64,000 bases of DNA, taken from positions 2,637,313 through 2,701,312 of the forward strand of contig NZ_KI912608.1 of assembly GCF_000519265.1 (NCBI RefSeq). The letters are read 5' to 3'. Made by a program: the position numbers and the translations under genes. The stretch is from Desulfonatronum lacustre DSM 10312 (GTDB taxonomy: Bacteria > Desulfobacterota > Desulfovibrionia > Desulfovibrionales > Desulfonatronaceae). The notes under the pieces were generated by a model, which did not search any database, was not told where the DNA came from, and saw nothing but the letters and a program-made list of their open reading frames with translations. Shown here piece after piece: positions 52,079 through 60,982 of the stretch. How positions within the stretch are numbered: position 1 is the first letter of the stretch; every line of letters begins with the position of its first letter.

Positions 52079-55000
52079 CCTCCGACCTGTTCCGCGCGGA
52101 CCTGCATATCCACTCCCGGTATTCCCGGGCCACCAGCCGCGGCCTGACGCCGAGCCACCTGGCTGCCTGGGCCCGGGTCAAGGGTCTGGACGTGGTGGCC
52201 ACCGGAGACTTCACCCATCCCGGATGGCTGCAAGACCTTGAGGAATGTCTGGAAGAGGACGATTCCGGACTGCTGGTTCCGCGGCGGGAAGCGGACCTCT
52301 CGGCGGAGATCCCCTGGCTGGAGTCCGTTGCTCCGGGTCGCGGCGCAAGCCCGGTCCGGTTCATTCTCTCCGCGGAAATCAGCACCATCTACAAACGCGC
52401 GGGCCGGGTGCGCAAGGTCCATCATCTGGTGTACGTCCCCGGTCTGGAGCAGGCCAGGGCGTTGAACGCCAAGTTGGAACAAATCGGCAATCTGGGTTCG
52501 GACGGTCGGCCCATCCTCGGGCTGGACTCGCGCCATCTCCTGGAAATGGTCCTGGAGCTGCACCCCCAGGCCTTTCTCGTCCCCGCGCATATCTGGACGC
52601 CCTGGTTTTCCCTGTTCGGTTCCAAGTCCGGCTTCGACACCATTGAGGCGTGCTACGGAGCGCTGTCCTCGGAGATTTTCGCCCTGGAGACCGGGCTGTC
52701 CTCGGATCCGGACATGAACTGGCAGTGGAGCGCCCTGGACCGCTTCCGGATGATTTCCAATTCCGACGCCCATTCCGGGGAGAAGCTGGCCCGGGAGGCC
52801 AATCTGTTTCGCGGCGAGCCGAGCTTCGAGGGCATATACAAGGCCCTACGGGGCGACGGCGGGAGCCATGCCTTCCTGGGCACGGTGGAATTCTTTCCCG
52901 AGGAGGGCAAGTATCATTTGGACGGGCATCGCAAGTGCGACGTGGTCCTGTCCCCCGGAGAAGCCATGGCCCGGGGCAACATCTGCCCGGTTTGCGGCCA
53001 GCCCCTGACCCTGGGCGTGCTGCATCGGGTAATGGAATTGGCCGACCGGGACCAGCCGCTGAAGCCGTCCAATCAGCCTGGATTTCAGTCCCTGGTGCCC
53101 TTGGTGGAGTTGATTTCGGAAATCCTGGGCAAAGGCCCGGGTACCAAGACCGTGCGCCGGGAATACGCGGCCCTGGTCTCGGCTCATGGCTCGGAGCTGG
53201 ACATTCTCGGCGAGCTGCCCCTGGACGACATGGCCCGTCGCCGCCCGGCCCTGGCCGAATCGTTGCGCCGGATGCGCCAGGGCCTCGTGCTGCGCCGATC
53301 CGGATATGACGGACATTTCGGCACGATTTCCATGTTCACGCCCCAAGAACAGCGGGAACTGCGCGGAGGCCGCGCTTTTTTCGCGACGCCGCCCGCAGAG
53401 GCTCAACCCGTGGATGCTCAACCCTCGGCTGCCGAGCCACAATCTTCCTATGGGGCCGTCCCCCCATCGCGAATCCCATCGGAGCCTTCGGACAAAGGCG
53501 CACGGCCCGAAGCCCGGATGGAGTTCAACGCGGAACAGGGCCGGGCCTTGCGGGCCGGGCCGCGGCCGGTGTTGGTCCTGGCCGGGCCGGGCACGGGCAA
53601 GACCAGGACCTTGATGGGCCGGATCGCCTATTTGTTGCAAAAAGGGGAACAGCCCCGGCGGATGCTGGTGGTCACCTTTACCCGGCGGGCGGCCAATGAA
53701 CTCCGCGAACGACTCATCGCCACTCAGGGCGAGGAAGAAGCCCTGCCCCAGGCGGACACCCTGCACGCCGCGGCCTACGAGGTCTGGACCAGGGTCCAGG
53801 GCGACGCCCCGGTGTTGCTCTCCGAGGACGCGGCCCGGCGGGTTTTCGCCGCAGCCAATCCGGAACTCGGTCCAGCCGGGGTGAAGCAGGCCTGGAACGA
53901 ACTCTCCCGTGCCAGGGAGAGCCGCGTGGTGTCCGACCGTGCCGAGGGCGCGGCGGAAAGGGCGGAACGTGCCGCCCGGTACGCCCGCCAGAAGCAGGAT
54001 TGGAACCTGGTCGACTACACGGACCTGCTGGAGTTCTGGCTGGCCCAGGCCACCGAGGAGCGCGCCCATCACCCGTATACGCACATCCTGGTGGACGAGG
54101 TGCAGGACCTTTCCCGGCTCCAGTGGGAACTGCTTCAGGCCCTCGCCCCCCAGGACGGCTCCGGGTTCTGGGCCATCGGCGACCCCCGTCAGAGCATCTA
54201 TGGTTTTCGGGGCGCGGTGGACGACATCGCCGCGACCATGCGTGCTCGCTGGCCCGATCTGGAGGTCGTCTCCCTGAGCCGAAATTACCGCTCCACGGAA
54301 AACCTGGTGCGTCTCTCAGGGAAGGTGTTTCCGGGCGAGCAAGGCCTGTTGGCCGAAAATCCGCATGCGGGGCGGATCGCCCTGTTTCAGGCCTCCAGCG
54401 CGGCCCGGGAGGCCGCCTGGATCGCCGACCAAACGCGGACGCTGTTGGGCGGGAGCGCCCATTGGGAAGCGGATCGGGGAACTCAGGGCGGCCTGAGCCC
54501 CGGAGACGTGGCGGTGCTGGTCCGGATCAAGGCCTTGATTCCGCCCATCGTTCAGGCCATGCAGCGCCTCGGGGTGCCTTGTTCCGCGCCCGAATCCGAG
54601 CCGTTCTGGAAAGAACCCAGGGTCGCCCTGCTGTTGCAGGCCGCTGCGGAACTGCTGGGGCTCGGTCGGGCGGAGGATGCGGACCAGGAAGTCCTTACAC
54701 GGCATGTTCAGGGTCACGTTCTGGAACAGGCCCTGGTGCAGGGACCCGTGGCCCTGGCGGCCCATTTGCAGGAAGTGCCGCCCTTTGATCGCCTGTTCTG
54801 GCAAAGCAAGGAATTTTTGCGTCTCAAGGAGGCCTACGCCCGGCACAAGGGCTGGGCCGGGCTGCTGACCTGGATCAACTTCCACACCGAACTGGAACTG
54901 GTCCGCGCCCGGGCCGAAACCGTCCAGGTGATGACCCTGCACGCCTCCAAGGGGCTGGAGTTCGAGGCTGTCTTTTTGCCGGCCCTGGAAGACGGTCTGT

Positions 55001-55323
55001 TGCCCATGGTGGGGCTTGGTCCGCTGGGGGGGCATCGGGACGCCGAGGAACCTCCCCAGGAAGGCGTCATTGGTCCGCTATCCAGTTTGCCATCCAGTTT
55101 TCTCGGGGATCTGGAAGAGGAGCGGCGGCTGTTCTATGTCGGGTTGACCAGGGCCAGGCAATGGCTGTTTCTCAGCCATGCGGAAAAACGCAATCTGTTC
55201 GGTCGAACCTTGCGGCTCAAGCCGTCGCGTTTCCTGGGGGACCTGCCCCGGGAAGAGATGCGATGCAGCAAGACTGTGCAGCAGGTGGTCCGGCGGGAAA
55301 AGCGGATGACGTTATTTTCTTGA
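52075..55323 (+). CDS. Endonuclease Q-like PHP domain fused to UvrD/PcrA-type helicase
   Basis: 1082 residues. Residues 1-430 are a PHP nuclease of the TIGR00375/EndoQ type: metal-binding FRADLHIHSRYS, VATGDFTHPGWL, ILSAEISTIYK, VPAHIWTPWFSLFGS and ISNSDAHSG, then a zinc-binding segment with Cys288, Cys304 and Cys307 (CPVCGQPL). A Pro/Ala-rich linker (about 440-480) leads to an SF1A helicase with Walker A GPGTGKTRT (Lys509), HILVDEVQDLS, GDPRQSIYGFRGA, TLHASKGLEFEAVF and YVGLTRAR. EndoQ nicks DNA 5' of deaminated bases; the fused helicase could unwind from the nick. Probably a DNA repair enzyme. Confidence 0.88.
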   Translation: MTSDLFRADLHIHSRYSRATSRGLTPSHLAAWARVKGLDVVATGDFTHPGWLQDLEECLEEDDSGLLVPRREADLSAEIPWLESVAPGRGASPVRFILSAEISTIYKRAGRVRKVHHLVYVPGLEQARALNAKLEQIGNLGSDGRPILGLDSRHLLEMVLELHPQAFLVPAHIWTPWFSLFGSKSGFDTIEACYGALSSEIFALETGLSSDPDMNWQWSALDRFRMISNSDAHSGEKLAREANLFRGEPSFEGIYKALRGDGGSHAFLGTVEFFPEEGKYHLDGHRKCDVVLSPGEAMARGNICPVCGQPLTLGVLHRVMELADRDQPLKPSNQPGFQSLVPLVELISEILGKGPGTKTVRREYAALVSAHGSELDILGELPLDDMARRRPALAESLRRMRQGLVLRRSGYDGHFGTISMFTPQEQRELRGGRAFFATPPAEAQPVDAQPSAAEPQSSYGAVPPSRIPSEPSDKGARPEARMEFNAEQGRALRAGPRPVLVLAGPGTGKTRTLMGRIAYLLQKGEQPRRMLVVTFTRRAANELRERLIATQGEEEALPQADTLHAAAYEVWTRVQGDAPVLLSEDAARRVFAAANPELGPAGVKQAWNELSRARESRVVSDRAEGAAERAERAARYARQKQDWNLVDYTDLLEFWLAQATEERAHHPYTHILVDEVQDLSRLQWELLQALAPQDGSGFWAIGDPRQSIYGFRGAVDDIAATMRARWPDLEVVSLSRNYRSTENLVRLSGKVFPGEQGLLAENPHAGRIALFQASSAAREAAWIADQTRTLLGGSAHWEADRGTQGGLSPGDVAVLVRIKALIPPIVQAMQRLGVPCSAPESEPFWKEPRVALLLQAAAELLGLGRAEDADQEVLTRHVQGHVLEQALVQGPVALAAHLQEVPPFDRLFWQSKEFLRLKEAYARHKGWAGLLTWINFHTELELVRARAETVQVMTLHASKGLEFEAVFLPALEDGLLPMVGLGPLGGHRDAEEPPQEGVIGPLSSLPSSFLGDLEEERRLFYVGLTRARQWLFLSHAEKRNLFGRTLRLKPSRFLGDLPREEMRCSKTVQQVVRREKRMTLFS

Positions 55324-55496
55324 TGGTCGAAAAATCGTGGTTTTGAAAGGGCTTGCGGGAGGGAGACGGGCGTATCCTAACAAGTTTGTCGGCGAACTTA
55401 CCGGCGAATCTACCGGTGAATCTGGCAACTAACCTGTCGAACCGAGTTGGAACGTCCGGGCAGGCGCGATGGCACGGCAGGGTGTGACGCGAGAAA
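55324..55496. other. Intergenic region after the nuclease-helicase gene
   Basis: Contains three imperfect 12-base units described at 55391. No gene is evident. The small minus-strand frame at 55497 ends at its right border. Confidence 0.5.
55391..55426. repeat. Three imperfect 12-bp tandem units
   Basis: GGCGAACTTACC, GGCGAATCTACC and GGTGAATCTGGC follow each other without gaps. Copy number is low and the units diverge, so this may be a chance or decaying repeat. Confidence 0.5.
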
Positions 55497-55643
55497 TCAG
55501 AATCGGAAAGCGCGATAGACGAAGCGCTCGTACACCGTACAAAACCGTTGGGCCGTGCAGGTGTTGACGCCGATTTCCCGCAGTCTACAGTAGACGTGCA
55601 GGGGGTTGAAGTAGTGCTGGACGAAAAAGCGAACGGTGCGCAT
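55497..55643 (-). CDS. Small Cys/aromatic-rich protein
   Basis: 48 residues: MRTVRFFVQHYFNPLHVYCR onward to VYERFVYRAFRF. It is rich in Phe, Tyr and Arg with three Cys, and composition is unlike the shadow frames around it. The FNPLHVYCRL segment looks like a small conserved protein I associate with Desulfovibrio-type genomes, from memory only. AAGG lies 9 bases before ATG 55643. Function unknown. Confidence 0.5.
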   Translation of the reverse strand: MRTVRFFVQHYFNPLHVYCRLREIGVNTCTAQRFCTVYERFVYRAFRF

Positions 55644-55790
55644 TGGGCTGGGCCTTGGAAAACGGTGCGAAAAACCTGCTGAGCGGGCAGTCGTGCAAGT
55701 TTTTTTTGCAAGGTGTATGCCATCGTCCCTGGACTCCTGCGCGCTGAGAGCGTTCTGCTGTGATTTTTTCCCCATGTCAACCACGACTTC

Positions 55791-56693
55791 ATGAAAACGG
55801 GCGTCTTCCCAAAAATCCCGGCCATGTCCGCTTCCGGTCTCTGTTCACGCTCCAGGCTGAAACATGCAAGAATTGCCGCCCCGTCGTTCGTCTGGCCGGC
55901 GGATGTCGCCGCGAATTGCCGGCGGCTTGAGCCGTTGGTGGACGAAGTGGGGCTGCTTTTTTTTCAATCCGAAGCCTGCCTGGCCTACACCGAACATGAC
56001 CTGCCTCCCTGGCTGGCAGAGACCGGCCTCGGGTTTCACGTCCATCTGCCCCTGGATCTGCCCTGGAACGAAGGACCGGAACGGGTCTGGGAGATCGTCT
56101 CCGGGCTGCGACGCAAGGCGGCTTTTCTCCGTCCCTGGGCCTTCGTGCTGCATCCGCCCGAGGCGCGGGCCGATTTTGCCGATCTTTCCGGACAGTCCCG
56201 GATTTGCCCGCCATCGGGAAATGGCGTAGCCTTCAGGCAAAGTTTTGACTCCCTGCGCGATTTTGTCCGACTTTGGGATCAAGAGAGGGAGCAGAGGCAG
56301 GAACACGGGAGCGGACGCCCGGAGGAACTGCTGCTGGAGAACATCCGGGAAAACGATCTGGTGGACTCGTGGTCATTGATTCAATCCTCCAACCTGGGTA
56401 TTTGCCTGGACTTGGGGCATCTGCTCGTCCACGGACAGCAAACCCACCACCTGCCGGGGATTTGGTCCCGCGTGCGCATGATGCATCTCAGCGCTCCCGG
56501 CAAGTTTGGGGCGGATGGACGGCCACGGGACGGGCATCGTTCCCTGACCGAGCTGGACCACCGCGGCCGGTCGCTGCTGGAGGAAATTCTGGGGCGGATT
56601 CGCCCGGACTGTGTCTTGATGCTGGAAGTTTTTGAACCGGAGGGGTTCATGGAATCGTTGAACATGCTCCGCGCCATGACGGGTCGCTCATGA
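55791..56693 (+). CDS. cbiR: Cobamide-remodelling phosphodiesterase CbiR (AP endonuclease-2-like TIM barrel)
   Basis: 300 residues, xylose-isomerase-like barrel. It has IAAPSFVWPADVAANCRRLE near the start, FQSEACLAYTE, FHVHLPLDLPWN with a metal-type His pair, LLLENIREND and LGICLDLGHLLVHGQ. This pattern fits CbiR, which hydrolyses cobamides so the corrinoid can be rebuilt with another lower base. The next gene, overlapping by 4 bases, is CobU, which re-activates the released cobinamide; this pairing is the main support. Starts at 55791 or ATG 55824 are both possible; neither has a clear ribosome site. A generic sugar isomerase is the alternative. Confidence 0.72.
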   Translation: MKTGVFPKIPAMSASGLCSRSRLKHARIAAPSFVWPADVAANCRRLEPLVDEVGLLFFQSEACLAYTEHDLPPWLAETGLGFHVHLPLDLPWNEGPERVWEIVSGLRRKAAFLRPWAFVLHPPEARADFADLSGQSRICPPSGNGVAFRQSFDSLRDFVRLWDQEREQRQEHGSGRPEELLLENIRENDLVDSWSLIQSSNLGICLDLGHLLVHGQQTHHLPGIWSRVRMMHLSAPGKFGADGRPRDGHRSLTELDHRGRSLLEEILGRIRPDCVLMLEVFEPEGFMESLNMLRAMTGRS

Positions 56694-57214
56694 TTACCTT
56701 GATTCTCGGAGGAGAGAAGTCCGGCAAGTCCGCCTGGGCCTTGCAGCGTCTGCTTCAGGCGGACGGTCCGCATCTGTTCGTCGGCACGGCCGCGGCCCAG
56801 GACATGGAAATGCGCCAGCGTATCCGGGAGCATCGTCGCCAGCGGCCCGCGCATCTACCGGCCCTGGAGACGAATATCGAACTGCCCGAGGCGCTGCGCC
56901 GGGAGCGGGCGGACCACGGGGCCATTTTGGTCGACAGCCTGGACTTCTGGCTGTTCGCCTGCATCCAGGCCGACCAGGAGACCCGGTTGCGAACCGAACT
57001 GCTGGACTGCTTGCAAGAGAGCGCCCTGAAAATGGTCGGGACGCGCCTGCTTTTCGTCAGTTCGGAAATCGGCCTCGGCCCGATCCAGGCCACGCCCCAG
57101 ACCCGGCACTTCGTTCGCAGCTTGGGCCTTTTAAATCAACAAATCGCGGGCCTGGCCGACGAAGTGGTTCTGATGGTCGCCGGGTTGCCGCTTTGGCTGA
57201 AAGGAACGAGTTAG
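56690..57214 (+). CDS. cobU: Bifunctional adenosylcobinamide kinase / adenosylcobinamide-phosphate guanylyltransferase
   Basis: 174 residues. P-loop GGEKSGKSAWALQ at the N-terminus, ILVDSLDFWLFA as the Walker-B-like strand, and VSSEIGLGPIQATPQTRHFV, the signature VxxExGxGxxP region of CobU. It phosphorylates adenosylcobinamide and transfers GMP for nucleotide-loop assembly. Its start overlaps the cbiR stop (ATGA). It supports salvage of incomplete or imported corrinoids. Confidence 0.92.
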   Translation: MITLILGGEKSGKSAWALQRLLQADGPHLFVGTAAAQDMEMRQRIREHRRQRPAHLPALETNIELPEALRRERADHGAILVDSLDFWLFACIQADQETRLRTELLDCLQESALKMVGTRLLFVSSEIGLGPIQATPQTRHFVRSLGLLNQQIAGLADEVVLMVAGLPLWLKGTS

Positions 57215-58222
57215 ATGGGCTACTTCCGATCCCTGGGCTCCAAGATCGACGCCCTGAACGAGCTGTGGCGCAAATCGGACCGCTGGCTGATCATGATGAA
57301 CGCTGACCCGGACGCCCTGGCCTCGGCCCAGGCGCTGCGCCGGATCATGGCCCGTAAGGTGGCCGCGGTGGACTGCGCCCAGGTCAACGAGATCTCCCGG
57401 CCGGACAACCTGACCATGATCAAGACCCTGCGCATCCCCACCCAGCGCCTGACCCCGAACCTGGCCGCGCAGTATGACCACTTCGCCCTGGTGGACTCGC
57501 AGCCTCACCATCACCCGGCATTCAAGGACTACGCCTTTTCCCTGATCATCGATCACCATCCCCTGGTTCCGGAAAATCCGGTTGAGGCGGAATTTCAGGA
57601 CATCCAGCCGGGATACGGGGCCACCAGCACCATGCTCACGGAGTATCTCCATAGACTGAAGATCCGACCGGGAGAACTGCTGGCCACGGCCCTGCTCTAC
57701 GGCATCAAGACCGACACCCAGAGTTTCGAGCGGCAGTTCTCGGACATCGACGTCCGGGCCTTTCGTTACCTGAGCAAGTTCGGCAATCTGAACCTGCTGC
57801 GCAAGATTTCCCGCAGCGAGTTCCGGCTGGACTGGCTGAAGTATTTTTCCCTGGCCTTCCGCAAACTGCGGGTGAACGGCCATTGCCTGCACGTGTTCAT
57901 GGGACGACTGGACTCCCCGGACATTCTGGTGATCCTCGGGGATTTCTTCCTGCGACTGTACGGGATTTCCTGGACCGTGACCTGCGGGGTCTGCGACGAC
58001 ACCCTGGTCCTGATCTTTCGCGGCGACGGACTGCATCGGGACATGGGCAAGCTGGCCAACAAGCTGTTCGGCGACGTGGGCTCGGCCGGAGGCCACGCGA
58101 CCATGGCCCGGGCGGAAGTTCCGCTGGCCAATATCGGCGAAAACGACCCCGAGGATTTTGTCTGGCAGCGTCTTCGTTCCGCCAAACGCGCCGTGGCCAA
58201 GCCCACGCCCAGTACATCCTGA
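57215..58222 (+). CDS. DHH-family phosphoesterase (NrnA-like)
   Basis: 335 residues. DHH motifs run in order: MNADPDALASAQAL, FALVDSQPHHH, LIIDHHPLVPE and GIKTDTQSFE; the C-terminal DHHA1 motif is GDVGSAGGHATMARAEV. Family members degrade short RNA oligonucleotides and dephosphorylate pAp. It starts directly after the cobU stop, with GGAACGAG upstream. The first DHH motif is NADPD rather than HxDPDG, so the metal site is slightly unusual at that residue. Confidence 0.88.
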   Translation: MGYFRSLGSKIDALNELWRKSDRWLIMMNADPDALASAQALRRIMARKVAAVDCAQVNEISRPDNLTMIKTLRIPTQRLTPNLAAQYDHFALVDSQPHHHPAFKDYAFSLIIDHHPLVPENPVEAEFQDIQPGYGATSTMLTEYLHRLKIRPGELLATALLYGIKTDTQSFERQFSDIDVRAFRYLSKFGNLNLLRKISRSEFRLDWLKYFSLAFRKLRVNGHCLHVFMGRLDSPDILVILGDFFLRLYGISWTVTCGVCDDTLVLIFRGDGLHRDMGKLANKLFGDVGSAGGHATMARAEVPLANIGENDPEDFVWQRLRSAKRAVAKPTPSTS

Positions 58223-58282
58223 CCGCGTTTCAACCACCGTTTGAACATCCTCCGAGTGCTCCCAAGCCCTACCCGAGACTCC

Positions 58283-60940
58283 ATGAGCCTGAAATCCCGC
58301 CTGAACCTCTCCGCGGACCCGGTGTTTCTTCTTGACGGAACCTCCTTTTTGTACCGGGCCTTTTACGCCTTTCCGGATCTGAAGCGCTCGGACGGCTTCC
58401 CGACCAACGCCCTGTTCATCGTCCTGCGCCTGCTGTTGCGCCTGCATCGCGAGGAACGACCGCGCTACGCCGGCTTTTTCCTGGACGGCCCCGGCCCCAC
58501 GTTTCGCCATGAATTGTTCACGCCTTACAAGGCCCAGCGCCCCAAGACCCCGGAAGCCCTGGTCCAACAGATCGAGCCGCTGGTCCGGGGAGTGGAGCTG
58601 TTCGGCCTGACCGTCCAGGTGTCGGAAGGGGTGGAGGCGGACGACCTGATCGCCAGCCTGTGCAGGAAGTTCAAGTCCGAATGCCCGGTGGTTGTCGTCG
58701 GTTCGGACAAGGACCTGTTGCAATGCCTGGACAAGAATGTCGTGATCTGGGACCCGGGCCTGAAAAACGAGAAGCTGGTCACCAACGAATCCTTCCGCCG
58801 GGAACACGCCATGACCCCGGAGCAGTGGCCGGACTTCCAGGCCCTGACCGGAGACAGCACGGACAACATCCCCGGCATTCCCGGCGTCGGCCCAAAGACC
58901 GCCATGGGGCTGATGCGGCGATTCCCGACCCTGGAGGCTTTGCGGGACAACGTGAACGTGCTGACGCCCAAGGAGCGCAAAAAAGTCGAACCCGAGCTGG
59001 AGCGCATTTTTACCTACCGAGAGCTGACCCGTCTGCGCACGGACCTGCATCCGGACGCCCGGCTGGAGGATTATCGTTGCCGGGAATGGGACGACGCGTC
59101 GCTGCTGGCGTTTCTGCGCGAATACGAATTTCGCTCCCTCGAACGAGAGATGGCGGCCCTGTCCGCGCCTGAAGCATCGGCATCGTCCGATCAAGGGCGA
59201 TTGCGCCAAGGAGAGTTGCTGACCTCGAAAACCCAGAAGGCGACGAAACGCTTGGCCGCGCATCGGAACCCGAAAGACGACCCTCCGGATGAACAGGCTT
59301 TGGAACGAACGGAGGTTCTGCCGAATTTTTCCGGAAAACGGGTCGGGGTGGCCGCGGACCGAGACAGTTGGCGACTGGGGCTGGAAGGGCGTGAACTCCT
59401 GTGGGGCGGCACGTCCAAGAACGTGACCAAGGATTTGGTGGACGCGTTGCGTCCGGCGGCCCTGGTCGCGGCCCATTCCTGGAAGGATTTGCTGGCCCAG
59501 GACGCGTGTTGGTCCGAAGTGCCCATGGACCGGCGCTTCGACGTCAGTCTGGCTGCCTACCTGCTCCAGCCCGAGGAGCGCGACTACAGCCTGGCGGCGC
59601 TGGTTCGCCGATATGGCCATGAGCTGGCGGATGCCGCCCAGCCCGGCGAGGAAGCGCCCGCCCTGCTGACGTTGCGGCTGGCCGAGGCCCTGGGGCGCAG
59701 CGTGGGGCAGGCCGGGTTTTCCGAGCTGATCGCCACTCTGGAGATGCCCTTGATCCCGGTGCTGGTGGACATGGAGCGGGTCGGAGTGCTGCTGGACCAG
59801 CAGGCCCTGAAAGCCTTCCTGGACGAGGTTCAGGCGGGATTGGAGCGGCTTTCCAGGTCCATTTCCCAGCGGGCCGGAGGGTCGTTCAATCTGCGTTCCA
59901 GCCAGCAGATGGCCGAGGTGCTCTTCGAGCGCCTGGGCTTGAAGACCGGACGCAAGACCCCCGGCGGCGGCAGGTCCACCAGCGTGGAGGTCCTGGAGCG
60001 GCTGGCCGGGGAGCATCCCATCGTTCCGGAGATCCTGGAGTACCGCAAACTGGAAAAGCTGCGCTCCACCTATCTTGAACCGCTGCCCAAACTGGCCGAC
60101 AAAGGCGGCAGGGTGCACACCACCTTCAACCAGTTGGCCGTGGCCACGGGGCGACTGTCCAGCAGCAGCCCCAATCTACAGAACATCCCTATCCGAGGCG
60201 ACCAGGGACGGCGGATGCGGGCCTGCTTCACCGCGCCGCCCGGCCAGGAGCTGATCAGCGCGGACTATTCCCAGATCGAGTTGCGCGTCCTGGCCCATCT
60301 TTCCGAAGATCCGCACCTGCGGGATCTCTTTGCCCGGGGAGTGGACGTCCATTCCGGTACCGCGGCCATTTTGTTCGTCAAGGAGCCGGAGCAGGTCACC
60401 GCCGAGGAGCGACGCAAGGCCAAGACCATCAATTTCGGGCTGCTCTACGGCATGGGGCCGCAAAAGTTGGGCCGGGAACTGGGCATCAACCAGCAGCAGG
60501 CCAAGGACTTCATGGCCCTGTACTTCACCCGGCTGCAAAAGGTCCGGGATTTTTACGAAGAGGTGGTGGCCAAGGCCAAGGAACAAGGGGCGGTGTTCAC
60601 CCTGGCCGGAAGGCGCCGGACCTTGCCGGACATCAACTCCCGCAACGACAATCTGGCCCAGATCGCCCGGCGCATGGCCATCAACACCGTGGTTCAGGGC
60701 TCGGCCGCGGACATCATCAAAATGGCCATGATCCGCGTTCACGGCGACGAAGCACTGCGGGCGGCCGGGGCCCGGATGATCCTTCAGGTCCACGACGAAC
60801 TGCTCCTGGAGGCCCCGGACGCGGAGAGCCAGCGGGTCGGCGAACGAGTGGCCGAGTTGATGGCTTCGGTGGTTCAGCTGGACGTGCCCCTGGTGGTGGA
60901 TTGGGGCCGGGGGGCGAACTGGGCTGTGGGGCATGGGTAA
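58283..60940 (+). CDS. polA: DNA polymerase I
   Basis: 885 residues. Residues 1-300 are the 5'-3' exonuclease (FLLDGTSFLYRAFYAFP, VEADDLIASLCRKF, LTGDSTDNIPGIPGVGPKTA). The middle domain (about 350-480) lacks the Asp-x-Glu of the proofreading site. Residues 500-885 are the polymerase: ISADYSQIELRVLAHLSED, RRKAKTINFGLLYGMGPQKL and VHDELLLEAPD. It fills gaps and removes RNA primers. ATG 58283 was chosen since the family sequence begins there; the frame extends upstream without motif support. Weak ribosome site. Confidence 0.95.
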   Translation: MSLKSRLNLSADPVFLLDGTSFLYRAFYAFPDLKRSDGFPTNALFIVLRLLLRLHREERPRYAGFFLDGPGPTFRHELFTPYKAQRPKTPEALVQQIEPLVRGVELFGLTVQVSEGVEADDLIASLCRKFKSECPVVVVGSDKDLLQCLDKNVVIWDPGLKNEKLVTNESFRREHAMTPEQWPDFQALTGDSTDNIPGIPGVGPKTAMGLMRRFPTLEALRDNVNVLTPKERKKVEPELERIFTYRELTRLRTDLHPDARLEDYRCREWDDASLLAFLREYEFRSLEREMAALSAPEASASSDQGRLRQGELLTSKTQKATKRLAAHRNPKDDPPDEQALERTEVLPNFSGKRVGVAADRDSWRLGLEGRELLWGGTSKNVTKDLVDALRPAALVAAHSWKDLLAQDACWSEVPMDRRFDVSLAAYLLQPEERDYSLAALVRRYGHELADAAQPGEEAPALLTLRLAEALGRSVGQAGFSELIATLEMPLIPVLVDMERVGVLLDQQALKAFLDEVQAGLERLSRSISQRAGGSFNLRSSQQMAEVLFERLGLKTGRKTPGGGRSTSVEVLERLAGEHPIVPEILEYRKLEKLRSTYLEPLPKLADKGGRVHTTFNQLAVATGRLSSSSPNLQNIPIRGDQGRRMRACFTAPPGQELISADYSQIELRVLAHLSEDPHLRDLFARGVDVHSGTAAILFVKEPEQVTAEERRKAKTINFGLLYGMGPQKLGRELGINQQQAKDFMALYFTRLQKVRDFYEEVVAKAKEQGAVFTLAGRRRTLPDINSRNDNLAQIARRMAINTVVQGSAADIIKMAMIRVHGDEALRAAGARMILQVHDELLLEAPDAESQRVGERVAELMASVVQLDVPLVVDWGRGANWAVGHG

Positions 60941-60982
60941 GGATCGATTTTCATTGACGACAACCAGAAAGGAACGAATCGA

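Noticed and set aside
55217-55825. 202-codon minus-strand frame beside cbiR
   Set aside because: Ser/Thr/Arg-rich with no domain; it overlaps the 3' end of the helicase gene and the more plausible small frame at 55497.
57131-60118. Minus-strand open frame of 995 codons across the DHH and polA genes
   Set aside because: Antisense shadow of two genes with clear catalytic motifs; no domain is recognisable in it.
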